A DNA stretch of 64,000 bases from positions 678,574 to 742,573 of the forward strand of contig JABMLG010000001.1 of the NCBI GenBank assembly GCA_013204985.1. The letters run 5' to 3'. The translations under genes were made by a program, and so were the position numbers. This document shows, one piece after another, positions 53,598-62,118 of this stretch (positions are counted from its first letter, which is position 1; every line of letters starts with the position of its first letter). The stretch is from Microbacteriaceae bacterium VKM Ac-2855 (GTDB lineage: Bacteria > Actinomycetota > Actinomycetes > Actinomycetales > Microbacteriaceae). Under the pieces are notes generated by a model that saw only the letters and a list, made by a program, of their open reading frames with translations, had not been told where the DNA came from and did no database searches.

Positions 53598-54945
53598 GGC
53601 GGGCGGGGATCCCTTCGACGACGAGCGCGGCGAGCAGCCGCGCGGCTTCCTTGGTAACGGGCTTCAACCGCTCGAACTTCACGACCGATCCGGCCGCGAG
53701 CACGGGGTCGTACGGGATCCGCACGATCTCGCGCACCCGGGAGCGGAAGTGCGACTCGATCTCCTCGAGCTTGACCAGGTTCGTGCCCTGAGTCGCGGTG
53801 TTCAGTGCGACGACACTGTTGCGTACGAGATCGCCGTAACCGTTCGCGTCGAGCCAGGTCAGCGTCTCGGAGGCGAGACGCGCCTCATCGACGCTGCCGC
53901 CCGAGACGATCACGACGGAGTCCGCACGCTGCAGCGTCGCGCGCATCACGGAGTGCACGATGCCGGTGCCGCAATCGGTGAGCATGATCGAGTAGAAGCG
54001 CTCGACCAGGTTCGCCACGACGTTGTAGTCGTCCTCGTCGAACGCCTCCGAGAGCATCGGGTCGGTGTCGGAGGCGAGGATGTCCAGCCGGGTGTCGTCA
54101 CGCGAGACCATCGTCGAGAAATCCGTGAAGCCGGTGACCGAAGCCGCACGCGTCACGACGTCGCGCACCGTCGAACGCGTCTGCTTCGGCACGCGCTCCG
54201 ACAGGGTTCCGCGATCGGGATTCGCGTCGATCGCGATGATCCTGTCCTCGCGCGCATCCGCGAGGGCCATGCCGAGCAGCGTCGTCACCGTGGTCTTACC
54301 GACACCGCCCTTGCGCGTCATCACCGGGACGAAGCGCGTGCCGCCCTCGAAGGGGCGTTGGATCCGCTCGGTCATCGCCTTCCAGGCGCGCACCTTCTTG
54401 GAATCACCGAGGTTGATGCCGTGGAAGCTGGCGTTGTACAGGAGGGTGTTCCAGGCGCCGGTCGGCGCGGGACGAGTCTTGCGGTTGACCTCCAGCAGAC
54501 GATCGGGAGTGAGCATCGAGGAGGATTCGGGACTGTGCGACTGCTCGCCGCGCAACCGATCGCGCCGCGTCGGACCGCCGGCCGGCTCGCCCGACGTGGG
54601 AGCGTCCGAGCGCGTGCGGGACTCGCTGCGCGTGCGGGCCGCGTCGAAGCCGGAGGATCCGCGCCGGATGGAGAGCGGACCCGTTCCGGAGGGATCGCCC
54701 GCGGAAACCGGCGCCATCGGTGACGGCTCCACCGGTGCAGCGACGATCGGCACCGATCGAGTCGCTGCGCTCAATCGACCGGGATCGACGGCGTCCTCGT
54801 CGATACTCACCGCTCGCTCGTCATCGGGGACAGCAGCGCGCGCAGGGGCGGGCAGAGCGACATCGATCGCGAAGCCGTCGGGAATGGGCGTCGGCGCCGT
54901 ATCCGGCGCGCGCTCATAGGGGTCGTCGTTACGCTCTTCCGTCAT
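53587..54945 (-). CDS. MinD/ParA-like ATPase with long disordered N-terminus
   Basis: Deviant Walker P-loop ATPase of the actinobacterial MinD/ParA-like group, some members of which are linked to type VII secretion or division. The 452-aa protein has about 165 N-terminal residues that are Pro/Ala/Arg/Asp-rich and probably disordered. The ATPase domain begins near residue 200 with PVMTRKGGVGKTTVTTLLG and IIAIDANPDRGTLSERV, and has the switch segment IMLTDCGTGIVHSVM. No ParB or ESX gene is adjacent. ATG 54945 follows GAAGGAG. It overlaps mtr, giving an apparent ATPase-mtr-def operon. Specific function unknown. Confidence 0.85.
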   Translation of the reverse strand: MTEERNDDPYERAPDTAPTPIPDGFAIDVALPAPARAAVPDDERAVSIDEDAVDPGRLSAATRSVPIVAAPVEPSPMAPVSAGDPSGTGPLSIRRGSSGFDAARTRSESRTRSDAPTSGEPAGGPTRRDRLRGEQSHSPESSSMLTPDRLLEVNRKTRPAPTGAWNTLLYNASFHGINLGDSKKVRAWKAMTERIQRPFEGGTRFVPVMTRKGGVGKTTVTTLLGMALADAREDRIIAIDANPDRGTLSERVPKQTRSTVRDVVTRAASVTGFTDFSTMVSRDDTRLDILASDTDPMLSEAFDEDDYNVVANLVERFYSIMLTDCGTGIVHSVMRATLQRADSVVIVSGGSVDEARLASETLTWLDANGYGDLVRNSVVALNTATQGTNLVKLEEIESHFRSRVREIVRIPYDPVLAAGSVVKFERLKPVTKEAARLLAALVVEGIPARRGA

Positions 54946-54980
54946 GGCAGAGCTCCTTCCGCTTCCCGGCCCAGCTTAGC

Positions 54981-55013
54981 CGTGGCCCCCTGTCCACCAG
55001 GAGGGGGGCCACG
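54981..55013 (-). terminator. Hairpin after pyc
   Basis: A 10-bp GC-rich stem (54981-54990 with 55004-55013) starts 17 bp after the pyc stop. No T run follows on the minus strand. Confidence 0.5.
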
Positions 55014-55029
55014 ATGCCGCGCCCGGCTG

Positions 55030-58000
55030 TCAGGCCGGAGCGATCACCACGAGCAGGTCGCCCGCGTCGACCTGCTGCGTCGTCGGCACGGCCAGGCGCT
55101 GCACGACGCCGCCGACCGGCGACGTGATGGCGGCCTCCATCTTCATCGCCTCGATCGTCGCCACAGCACCGCCGGGCTCGACCGTGTCTCCGACGGCGAC
55201 TTTCAGTGTCACCACACCCGAGAACGGAGCCGCCACCTGCCCGGGCTGAGACTTGTCGGCCTTCTCAGCGCTCTTGGACTCGACCACGATCGTCTTGTCG
55301 CGGACGAAGACGGGCCGCAGCTGACCGTTCAGGATGGTCATCACGGTCCGCATGCCCTTGTCGTCCGCTTCACCGATCGCCTCGAGCCCGACGTACAGGC
55401 GCACACCCTTGGCGATCTCGACGACGTGCTCCTCGCCCTGTTGCAGGCCGTAGAGGTAGTCGACGGTGTCGAGCTTCGACAGATCGCCGTAACTCTCGCG
55501 AACGTCGAGGTACGACGCGGTCGGAGCCGGGAAGAGCAGACGGTTCAGCGTCGCGCGACGCTCCGGCGCGTCGACACTCTCGAGCCCGGCCTGATCCTCC
55601 GGCGAGATCTCGGTCTCGACGACCCGGACGTTGCGGCCCTCGAGAACCTTGCTGCGGAACGGTTCCGGCCATCCGCCCGGCAGCTCTCCGAGTTCGCCGG
55701 CCATGAAGCCGACGACGGAGTCGGGGATGTCGTAGTTCTGCGGGTTGGCCTCGAAATCCGCCGGGTCGGCGTTCACCGCGGCGAGGTGCAGGGCGAGGTC
55801 GCCCACCACCTTCGACGACGGCGTCACCTTGGGCACGCGACCGAGAATGCCGTTCGCCGCCGCGTAGAGGTCCTCGACGACCTCGAAACGATCGGCGAGC
55901 CCCAGCGCGATCGCCTGCTGGCGCAGGTTCGAGAGCTGGCCTCCGGGGATCTCGTGCTTGTAGACCCTGCCGGTGGGGCCCGGCAACCCGGACTCGAAGG
56001 GTCGGTAGACCTGGCGCACGGCCTCCCAATACGGCTCGAGGTCGGAGACCGCGCGCAGCGAGATCCCGGTGTCGCGCTCGGTGTGCGCGAGCGCGGCGAT
56101 CAGAGCGGATGCCGAAGGCTGGCTGGTCGTGCCGGCCATGGGCGCGCTGGCGACGTCGACCGCATCGGCACCGGCCGCGGACGCGGCGAGCAGGGTTGCG
56201 AGTTGGCCGCCGGGAGTGTCGTGCGTGTGCACGTGCACCGGAAGATCGAACCGCGAGCGGAACGCCTCGACGAGCTTGGACGCGGCGAACGGGCGCAGCA
56301 GACCCGCCATATCCTTGATCGCGAGCACGTGAGCTCCCGCGTCGACGATCTGCTCCGCGAGCCGGAGGTAGTAGTCGAGCGTGTAAAGATCCTCCGCCGG
56401 GTCGAGCAGATCGCCCGTGTAGCAGACGGCCACCTCGGCGATCGTCGACTGCGTGGCGAGCACGGCGTCGATCGCGGGCCGCATCTGGTTCACGTCGTTC
56501 AGCGCGTCGAAGATGCGGAAGATGTCGATTCCGGTGGAAGCCGCCTCGGCGACGAACGCGTCCGTCACTGCCGTCGGGTACGGCGTGTAGCCGACGGTGT
56601 TGCGTCCACGCAGCAGCATCTGGATGTTCACGTTCGGCAGCGCCTCGCGCAGGGCGGCGAGCCGCTCCCACGGGTCCTCGCCGAGAAAGCGCAGTGCGAC
56701 GTCGTAGGTCGCTCCGCCCCAGGCCTCGACCGAGAGCAGCTCGGGCGTCATCCGAGCTACGTACGGCGCCACGGCGACGAGGTCGCGAGTGCGCACGCGC
56801 GTCGCCAACAGGGACTGGTGCGCATCGCGCATCGTGGTCTCGGTGACCGCGAGCGCGGTCTGCGCCCTCAGCGCCTCCGCGAATCCCGTCGGGCCCAGTT
56901 CGAGCAGCTTCTGCCGCGAGCCGGCCGGAGCCGGCTGCGAGAGATCGATCGCGGGCAGCTTCGCGGCGGGATCGATCGAACCCGGTCGTCCGCCGTTGGG
57001 CTGGTTGACGGTGACCTCCGCCAGCCAGTTCAGCAGCTTGGTACCCCGGTCGCGCGATTCGCGCCCCGTGAGAAGCTGCGGTCGTTCGTCGATGAAGGCC
57101 GTGCTGAGGTCGCCGGCGGCGAACTGCTCGTCGTCGAGCACGGCCTGCAGGAACGGGATGTTCGTGGAGACACCGCGGATGCGGAACTCGGCCAACGCCC
57201 GTTTGGCGCGGTTCACCGCCGCGGTGAAGTCGCGTCCGCGACAGGTCAGCTTCGCCAACATCGAATCGAAGTGCGGACTGATCTGCGCGCCGGGGTTGAT
57301 CGTGCCGCCATCGAGGCGGATGCCGCCGCCGCCGGGCGAGCGGTAGGTGGTGATCTTTCCGGTGTCGGGACGGAAGCCGGCAGCGGGGTCCTCCGTCGTG
57401 ATGCGGCACTGCAGTGCCGCACCGTGCAGATGGATCTGGTCCTGGGTGAGGCCGAGTTCCTTCAACGTCTGACCGTAGGCGATCCGCATCTGCGACGCGA
57501 CGAGATCGACATCCGTGACCTCTTCGGTCACGGTGTGCTCGACCTGGATACGCGGATTCATCTCGATGAATACGTGCTCGCCCTTGCGCTCACCCGCCGT
57601 GTCGAGGAGGAACTCCACGGTGCCCGCGTTGACGTAGCCGATGGACTTCGCGAACGCGATCGCGTCGCGGTACATCGCCTGACGCGTGTTCTCATCGAGG
57701 TTCGGCGCCGGTGCGATCTCGACGACCTTCTGGTGCCGTCGCTGCACCGAGCAATCGCGTTCGAAGAGATGCACGGTCTCGCCGTCCGCCGAGGCCAGGA
57801 TCTGCACTTCGATGTGCCGAGGCCTGACCACCGCCTGTTCGATGAACATGGTCGCGTCGCCGAAGGCGCTGTCGGCCTCGCGCATCGCGGCTTCGAGAGC
57901 CGCGCGGAGGTCCTCCGGTTTGTCGACACGGCGCATGCCGCGTCCGCCACCGCCGGCGACCGCTTTGGCGAAGACCGGGAAGCCGATCTCCTCCGCTCCG

Positions 58001-58437
58001 GCGATCAGGACATCGAGGTCGGTCGTGGCCTGCGTCGACTTCAGCACCGGAACCCCGGCGGCGATCGCGTGATTCTTCGCGGTGACCTTGTTGCCGGCCA
58101 TCTCGAGGACCGACGACGGGGGCCCGATGAAGGTGATCCCCGCATCCGCGGCCGCTTGAGCCAGGTCCGGGTTCTCCGACAGGAAGCCGTAGCCGGGGTA
58201 GATGGCGTCGGCGCCACTCTCCACCGCAACACGGACGATCTCGCTGACATCGAGGTAGGCGCGGACCGGATGGCCCCGCTCACCGATCTGATACGCCTCG
58301 TCGGCCTTCAGCCGATGCATGGAATTGCGGTCCTCGTAGGGGAACACCGCAACGGTCTTCGCGCCCAGCTCGAACGCTGCGCGGAAGGCCCTGATCGCGA
58401 TCTCTCCACGATTGGCCACAAGAATCTTCTTGAACAT
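55030..58437 (-). CDS. pyc: Pyruvate carboxylase
   Basis: Biotin enzyme that carboxylates pyruvate to oxaloacetate, the main anaplerotic route. The 1135-aa chain has the biotin carboxylase domain (about 1-455; KILVANRGEIAIRAFRA, AVAGGGGRGMR, EMNPRIQVEHTVTEE). The carboxyltransferase domain (about 530-800) has RDAHQSLLATRVRT and the metal-binding HTHDTPGG. The allosteric linker and biotinyl domain end with EAMKMEAAITS, biotin on Lys1099. The start is ATG 58437 (MFKKILVANRGE) after AAAGG. ppc at the right edge is a second anaplerotic enzyme within 6 kb. Confidence 0.96.
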   Translation of the reverse strand: MFKKILVANRGEIAIRAFRAAFELGAKTVAVFPYEDRNSMHRLKADEAYQIGERGHPVRAYLDVSEIVRVAVESGADAIYPGYGFLSENPDLAQAAADAGITFIGPPSSVLEMAGNKVTAKNHAIAAGVPVLKSTQATTDLDVLIAGAEEIGFPVFAKAVAGGGGRGMRRVDKPEDLRAALEAAMREADSAFGDATMFIEQAVVRPRHIEVQILASADGETVHLFERDCSVQRRHQKVVEIAPAPNLDENTRQAMYRDAIAFAKSIGYVNAGTVEFLLDTAGERKGEHVFIEMNPRIQVEHTVTEEVTDVDLVASQMRIAYGQTLKELGLTQDQIHLHGAALQCRITTEDPAAGFRPDTGKITTYRSPGGGGIRLDGGTINPGAQISPHFDSMLAKLTCRGRDFTAAVNRAKRALAEFRIRGVSTNIPFLQAVLDDEQFAAGDLSTAFIDERPQLLTGRESRDRGTKLLNWLAEVTVNQPNGGRPGSIDPAAKLPAIDLSQPAPAGSRQKLLELGPTGFAEALRAQTALAVTETTMRDAHQSLLATRVRTRDLVAVAPYVARMTPELLSVEAWGGATYDVALRFLGEDPWERLAALREALPNVNIQMLLRGRNTVGYTPYPTAVTDAFVAEAASTGIDIFRIFDALNDVNQMRPAIDAVLATQSTIAEVAVCYTGDLLDPAEDLYTLDYYLRLAEQIVDAGAHVLAIKDMAGLLRPFAASKLVEAFRSRFDLPVHVHTHDTPGGQLATLLAASAAGADAVDVASAPMAGTTSQPSASALIAALAHTERDTGISLRAVSDLEPYWEAVRQVYRPFESGLPGPTGRVYKHEIPGGQLSNLRQQAIALGLADRFEVVEDLYAAANGILGRVPKVTPSSKVVGDLALHLAAVNADPADFEANPQNYDIPDSVVGFMAGELGELPGGWPEPFRSKVLEGRNVRVVETEISPEDQAGLESVDAPERRATLNRLLFPAPTASYLDVRESYGDLSKLDTVDYLYGLQQGEEHVVEIAKGVRLYVGLEAIGEADDKGMRTVMTILNGQLRPVFVRDKTIVVESKSAEKADKSQPGQVAAPFSGVVTLKVAVGDTVEPGGAVATIEAMKMEAAITSPVGGVVQRLAVPTTQQVDAGDLLVVIAPA

Positions 58438-58500
58438 GGGCACCTTTCCCCGGGCACGCGGCACGCAGCAAACGGTTAGGTTCTCCAACACTACTGAAAG

Positions 58501-58506
58501 TAAAGT
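58501..58506 (+). promoter_or_regulatory. Predicted -10 element of the ParA-like gene (leaderless)
   Basis: TAAAGT, then 8 nt, then ATG 58515. No ribosome binding site is seen. Confidence 0.4.
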
Positions 58507-58514
58507 TGCTGACC

Positions 58515-59327
58515 ATGCATGTACTCAGCGTGAGCTCCCTCAAGGGCGGCGTCGGCAAGACCACCGTGACCCTCGGCTTGGCCTCAGCGGCGTTCTCGAA
58601 AGGTCTGCGCACGCTCGTCGTGGACCTCGACCCGCAATCCGACGTCTCGACCGGCATGGACATCAATGTCGCGGGCCACCTGAACGTCGCCGATGTGCTC
58701 ACTTCTCCCAAGGAGAAGATCGTTCGCGCGGCCATCGCGCCCTCCGGTTGGACCAAGGAGCGCCAAGGCGTGGTCGACGTGATGATCGGCAGCCCGTCGG
58801 CGATCAACTTCGACGGACCTCACCCGAGCATCCGCGACATCTGGAAGCTCGAGGAGGCTCTGGCCACGGTCGAAGCGGACTACGACCTCGTCCTCATCGA
58901 CTGCGCGCCGTCGCTGAACGCGCTGACGCGCACCGCGTGGGCTGCGAGCGATCGCGTCGCCGTGGTCACCGAGCCGGGCCTTTTCTCGGTCGCCGCCGCG
59001 GACCGGGCACTTCGGGCGATCGAGGAGATCCGTCGCGGCCTCAGCCCGCGTCTGCAGCCGCTGGGCATCATCGTGAACCGCGCTCGGGTGCAGTCGCTGG
59101 AGCACCAGTTCCGGATCAAGGAACTGCGCGATATGTTCGGACCGCTCGTCCTCAGCCCGCAGCTGCCCGAGCGCACCTCCCTGCAGCAGGCGCAGGGAGC
59201 GGCGAAGCCGGTGCACGTCTGGCCCGGCGAGAGCGCCCAGGAGATGGCGCACAACTTCGATCTCCTCCTCGAGCGCGTGATCCGCACGGGCCGCATCGGC
59301 GAGGCCGCCGAACTCACCGCCAAGTAG
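58515..59327 (+). CDS. Orphan ParA family ATPase
   Basis: ParA/MinD-type ATPase of the kind that positions DNA or protein cargo. The 270-aa protein starts directly with MHVLSVSSLKGGVGKTTVTL; the signature lysine and Walker lysine of KGGVGKT are Lys10 and Lys15. LVVDLDPQSDVSTG and YDLVLIDCAPSLNALT are the other ATPase motifs. No HTH and no parB or parS-like cluster is nearby, so it is probably not the chromosome-partitioning ParA. It is divergent from pyc and convergent with the MerR gene. An upstream TTG at 58506 is also in frame but lies within the apparent -10 element. Confidence 0.88.
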   Translation: MHVLSVSSLKGGVGKTTVTLGLASAAFSKGLRTLVVDLDPQSDVSTGMDINVAGHLNVADVLTSPKEKIVRAAIAPSGWTKERQGVVDVMIGSPSAINFDGPHPSIRDIWKLEEALATVEADYDLVLIDCAPSLNALTRTAWAASDRVAVVTEPGLFSVAAADRALRAIEEIRRGLSPRLQPLGIIVNRARVQSLEHQFRIKELRDMFGPLVLSPQLPERTSLQQAQGAAKPVHVWPGESAQEMAHNFDLLLERVIRTGRIGEAAELTAK

Positions 59328-59357
59328 CCCGCGACTTCCGCCCTCGCTCAGGCGCGA

Positions 59358-59413
59358 GGGGTTGTCCATTCGTGATGGCGCCGTCTTCGGCGCTGTCACG
59401 AATTGACAACCCC
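59358..59413. repeat. 56-nt imperfect hairpin repeat
   Basis: Arms 59358-59383 and 59388-59413 pair over 26 positions around a TCTT loop with about three mismatches. GGGGTTGTCCATTCGTGA on one side faces TCACGAATTGACAACCCC on the other. It lies 30 bp after the ParA-like gene and could terminate both convergent genes, but its length and arm sequence look more like a dispersed palindromic element. Confidence 0.75.
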
Positions 59414-59476
59414 GAGTGCCGGCCTACCCACCCGAGACGCGCGAAGCGCCGTCGAGAACACTCCGGCCCGCCACTC

Positions 59477-59551
59477 GGTCAAAGAACCGGCAACCCCAAA
59501 GACCGGTCAAAGAACCGGCAACCCCAGGCACGTCACAGAACCGGCAACCCA
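59477..59551. repeat. Three direct repeats, about 28-bp period
   Basis: GGTCAAAGAACCGGCAACCC recurs exactly at 59477 and 59505 and with changes at 59532. Spacers between the conserved parts are only 5-6 nt. This is a short tandem array in the non-coding gap between convergent genes, with no CRISPR-like spacers. Confidence 0.85.
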
Positions 59552-59589
59552 GGAGACCCGGCGACCTACCTCGCTCGGAGCGGACGCGT

Positions 59590-60138
59590 TCAGCCGACCT
59601 TGCGCGCGACGCGACGGGCCGACAGTTCGTCCATCGGGTCGACGGACTGGCTGCCGATGTCGACGAGGCTCGACTCGACCTCGCGCAGCACCTTGCCGAC
59701 AGCGATGCCGAAGACGCCCTGGCCACGGCTGAGGAGGTCGATGACCTCATCGTTCGACGTGCACAGGTAGACGCTCGCTCCGTCGCTCATCAGCGTGGTC
59801 TGGGCGAGGTCATCGACCCCTGATTTCCGCAGCTGGTTGACTGCGGTCCGGATCTGCTGGAGGGAGATCCCGGTGTCGAGCAGTCGCTTGACGAGCTTGA
59901 GCACCAGGATGTCGCGGAAGCCGTACAGGCGCTGGGTGCCGGAGCCCGACGCCCCGCGGACGGTCGGCTCGACGAGCTCGGTACGCGCCCAGTAGTCCAG
60001 TTGGCGGTAGGTGATGCCGGCCGCGCGAGCGGCGATGGCGCCGCGATAGCCCTTGTCGGCGTCGAGATCGGGCAGGCCGTCGGTGAACAGCAGACCGAGG
60101 TAGCGTTCACCGCTGGTATCGCGGCTGACTTCACTCAT
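59590..60138 (-). CDS. MerR family regulator (Rv1830-like)
   Basis: DNA-binding regulator of the MerR superfamily. The 182-aa protein has the winged-helix segment ITYRQLDYWARTELVEPTVRG (about 42-62) and FRDILVLKLVKRLLDTGISLQQIRTAV. An effector-like C-terminal part (DGASVYLCTSNDEVIDLL) without metal cysteines follows. It lies downstream of the FtsR-like and GarA-like genes, matching the Rv1827-Rv1828-Rv1830 group of mycobacteria. Its own ligand is unknown. ATG 60138 follows GAGAGG. Confidence 0.88.
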   Translation of the reverse strand: MSEVSRDTSGERYLGLLFTDGLPDLDADKGYRGAIAARAAGITYRQLDYWARTELVEPTVRGASGSGTQRLYGFRDILVLKLVKRLLDTGISLQQIRTAVNQLRKSGVDDLAQTTLMSDGASVYLCTSNDEVIDLLSRGQGVFGIAVGKVLREVESSLVDIGSQSVDPMDELSARRVARKVG

Positions 60139-60257
60139 TCGGTTGCCTCTCGAGTCCGCGCGACTCGGATCATCCGTTCGCTTCCCCTACGCTATCGACC
60201 TGCCCGGGGGCATTCAACGACATCGGCCTCTTCGGCGCGGCGTGTCGCGGTTCGGCG

Positions 60258-60959
60258 TCAGGGTCTGGCGAGTCGGCCGAGTGCCGAGCGCACCATCGCG
60301 CCGCGGATCGTTCCGAGGTGGGTGGCGAGGTCGCCCGCCTGCTCGATGGCCGCTGCTGCACCGGATGCACTGCCGCGCCGCATCCCGGAGCTGATCGCGC
60401 TCTCGAGAAGATCGATCTCGCGCTCGATGGACGCCCGGAGCGGCCGGAGGTGCCGCGGCTCGATGCCGGAGCGCCCGAGTTCGACGAGCGCCCGCACGGT
60501 GCTGAGCGCTTCGTCGCCGTAACGGTCGGATGCGCGCAGGAACCCCGCGCTGATCGCCTCGGCGACGAGATCGGGTCCGGCCCCGGCTTCGGCGGCGAGC
60601 TGATCCCGGGTGAGCCGTTTCACCGAGGTGAGCAGCGAAGCCGGGGAACCGGTCGCACTGGGGAGTTTGGGTTCGCGCCCCGCATCCACGTCGTCGAGAT
60701 AGGCCTTGATCACCTTCAGCGGCAGGTAGTGATCGCGTTGCATCGCGAGGATCATCCGCAGCCGCTCGACGTCGGCGTGCGAGAACTTGCGGTACCCCGA
60801 CTCCGTGCGCGACGGCGTCACGAGCCCCTGCTCCTCGAGGAAGCGCAGCTTGGACGGCGTGACGTCGGAGAATTCGGGACCGAGCTTGGCAAGTACTTGG
60901 CCGATGCTCAGCATCGCGAGAGGGCCGGACGGGATCGTCCGAGCGGTGGCGCGTGGCAC
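60258..60959 (-). CDS. ftsR: MerR family regulator, FtsR/Rv1828-like
   Basis: Homologue by architecture of Rv1828 and of C. glutamicum FtsR, an activator of ftsZ. The 233-aa protein has an N-terminal winged helix (SIGQVLAKLGPEFSDVTPSKLRFLEEQGLV, SGYRKFSHADVERLRMIL, QRDHYLPLKVIKAYLDD). The C-terminal half contains GIEPRHLRPLRASIEREIDLLE, which resembles the GVEPRHLR element of Rv1828. GTG 60959 is 2 bp after the FHA gene stop; ATG 60914 is an alternative that removes 15 residues. Regulation of ftsZ at 25.5 kb is a reasonable prediction, not shown by sequence. Confidence 0.85.
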   Translation of the reverse strand: MPRATARTIPSGPLAMLSIGQVLAKLGPEFSDVTPSKLRFLEEQGLVTPSRTESGYRKFSHADVERLRMILAMQRDHYLPLKVIKAYLDDVDAGREPKLPSATGSPASLLTSVKRLTRDQLAAEAGAGPDLVAEAISAGFLRASDRYGDEALSTVRALVELGRSGIEPRHLRPLRASIEREIDLLESAISSGMRRGSASGAAAAIEQAGDLATHLGTIRGAMVRSALGRLARP

Positions 60960-60961
60960 GC

Positions 60962-61468
60962 CTAGGCGTCCGTGGCGACCGCGAGGTCGGCGCGCGAGGC
61001 GTAGAAGGTGAGGCGGAACTTGCCCACCTGCACCTCGGAGCCGTCGGTCAGCAGAGCGGATTCGATCCGAACGCCGTCGAAGTACGTACCGTTCAGGGAG
61101 CCGTGGTCGCGAACCTCGAAGGTGGTGCCGCGGCGGATGAAGTCGGCGTGCCTTCTCGAGACGGTCACGTCGTCGAGGAAGATGTCGGCATCCGGGTGAC
61201 GCCCGACGGTCGTGGTGTCGGTGTCGAGCAAGAACCGCGCACCGGTGTTCGGCCCACGCCGGACGACGAGCAGGGCGGAACCGGACGGGAGTGCGACGAC
61301 GGCCTCCGCCTCCTCGCGAGAGGCCTTGCTGTCGAGTGCGGCGAGCTGCGCTCCGATGTCCTCGGAGAACGTCAGCGTCGTATCGGTCGACGGTTCTTCA
61401 CTCGTGGCACCCACCGACGTGACAGCAGCCGGTGCGTCGATGCGCTCTTCGCGTTCGAACTTTTCCAA
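60962..61468 (-). CDS. FHA domain protein, GarA/OdhI-like
   Basis: Phosphothreonine-binding switch protein that in related actinobacteria inhibits 2-oxoglutarate dehydrogenase and is controlled by Ser/Thr kinases. The 168-aa protein has an N-terminal tail with STDTTLTFSED (about 28-38), which takes the place of the ETTSVF phosphorylation motif. The FHA domain lies at about 68-160 (TTVGRHPDADIFLDDVTVSRRHADF, DHGSLNGTYFDG). The start is TTG 61468 after GGGAGG. It heads a compact group with the two MerR genes and is preceded by pgsA. The PASTA kinase at 42.5 kb is a candidate partner. Confidence 0.9.
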   Translation of the reverse strand: MEKFEREERIDAPAAVTSVGATSEEPSTDTTLTFSEDIGAQLAALDSKASREEAEAVVALPSGSALLVVRRGPNTGARFLLDTDTTTVGRHPDADIFLDDVTVSRRHADFIRRGTTFEVRDHGSLNGTYFDGVRIESALLTDGSEVQVGKFRLTFYASRADLAVATDA

Positions 61469-61539
61469 GACGAGCCTCCCTACCGATCCAGCGTATCGGA
61501 AGTGCGCGGCCCGGGCCGACCCTTATCGCAGTACTGCGC

Positions 61540-62112
61540 TCAGGCTGCGCGCGTGATCCGCACGGTCTGGATCGCGTAAACGATGCCCGCCCACCAGTAG
61601 AGGAAGGCGCCCCACAGGGCGAAAGCCCATCCGACCGGGACCGATACGGCGCTGATCGCGGGGAACGCCTGTCCGAGCATGATGAGCGGAAGCGCGTAGA
61701 ACAGAGCGAACGTCGCGAACTTGCCCAGATGATGGACCGGAAGCGGGCCGAATCCGTGGTTCGCGAGGACGACGCCGAGGACGAGCAGCATCACGTCCCG
61801 CGCGATGATCACCGCTACCAGCCACCACGGCACCAGATCGCGCCATGCCAGACCGATGACCGTGGCGAAGATGTAGAGCCGATCGGCCGCCGGGTCGAGG
61901 ACCTGCCCCAGCTTCGTGATCTGGTGCAGGCGACGCGCGAGATAGCCGTCGAGGTAGTCGGTGATGCTGGAGATCACGAGGGTCAGTAGGGCGAGGGCGT
62001 CCTGCCCGGTCGCCACGAGGACCAGGAAGACCGGCACGAGCAGGAGCCGGATCATGCTGAGGACGTTCGGGATCGTCCAGATCCGGGAACTGATCTCCTC
62101 GGTCTCGGTCAC
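61540..62112 (-). CDS. pgsA: CDP-alcohol phosphatidyltransferase (PgsA-like)
   Basis: Membrane enzyme of phospholipid synthesis. The 190-aa protein has about six helices. The CDP-alcohol phosphotransferase motif is complete: DYLDGYLAR followed by GQVLDPAAD (about 52-77). Products of the family include phosphatidylglycerol phosphate, phosphatidylinositol phosphate and cardiolipin, so PgsA is the best guess rather than proven. The GTG 62112 start has TAGGCT 6 nt upstream, a leaderless-type promoter. It is followed by the FHA-MerR group. Confidence 0.88.
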   Translation of the reverse strand: MTETEEISSRIWTIPNVLSMIRLLLVPVFLVLVATGQDALALLTLVISSITDYLDGYLARRLHQITKLGQVLDPAADRLYIFATVIGLAWRDLVPWWLVAVIIARDVMLLVLGVVLANHGFGPLPVHHLGKFATFALFYALPLIMLGQAFPAISAVSVPVGWAFALWGAFLYWWAGIVYAIQTVRITRAA

Positions 62113-62118
62113 GTCCTC

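Noticed and set aside
54982-58479. Plus-strand 1165-codon open frame
   Set aside because: Exact antisense of pyruvate carboxylase with low-complexity composition and no motifs.
59477-59551. Repeat array considered as CRISPR
   Set aside because: Only three units with 5-6 nt between cores, third unit diverged, no cas genes.
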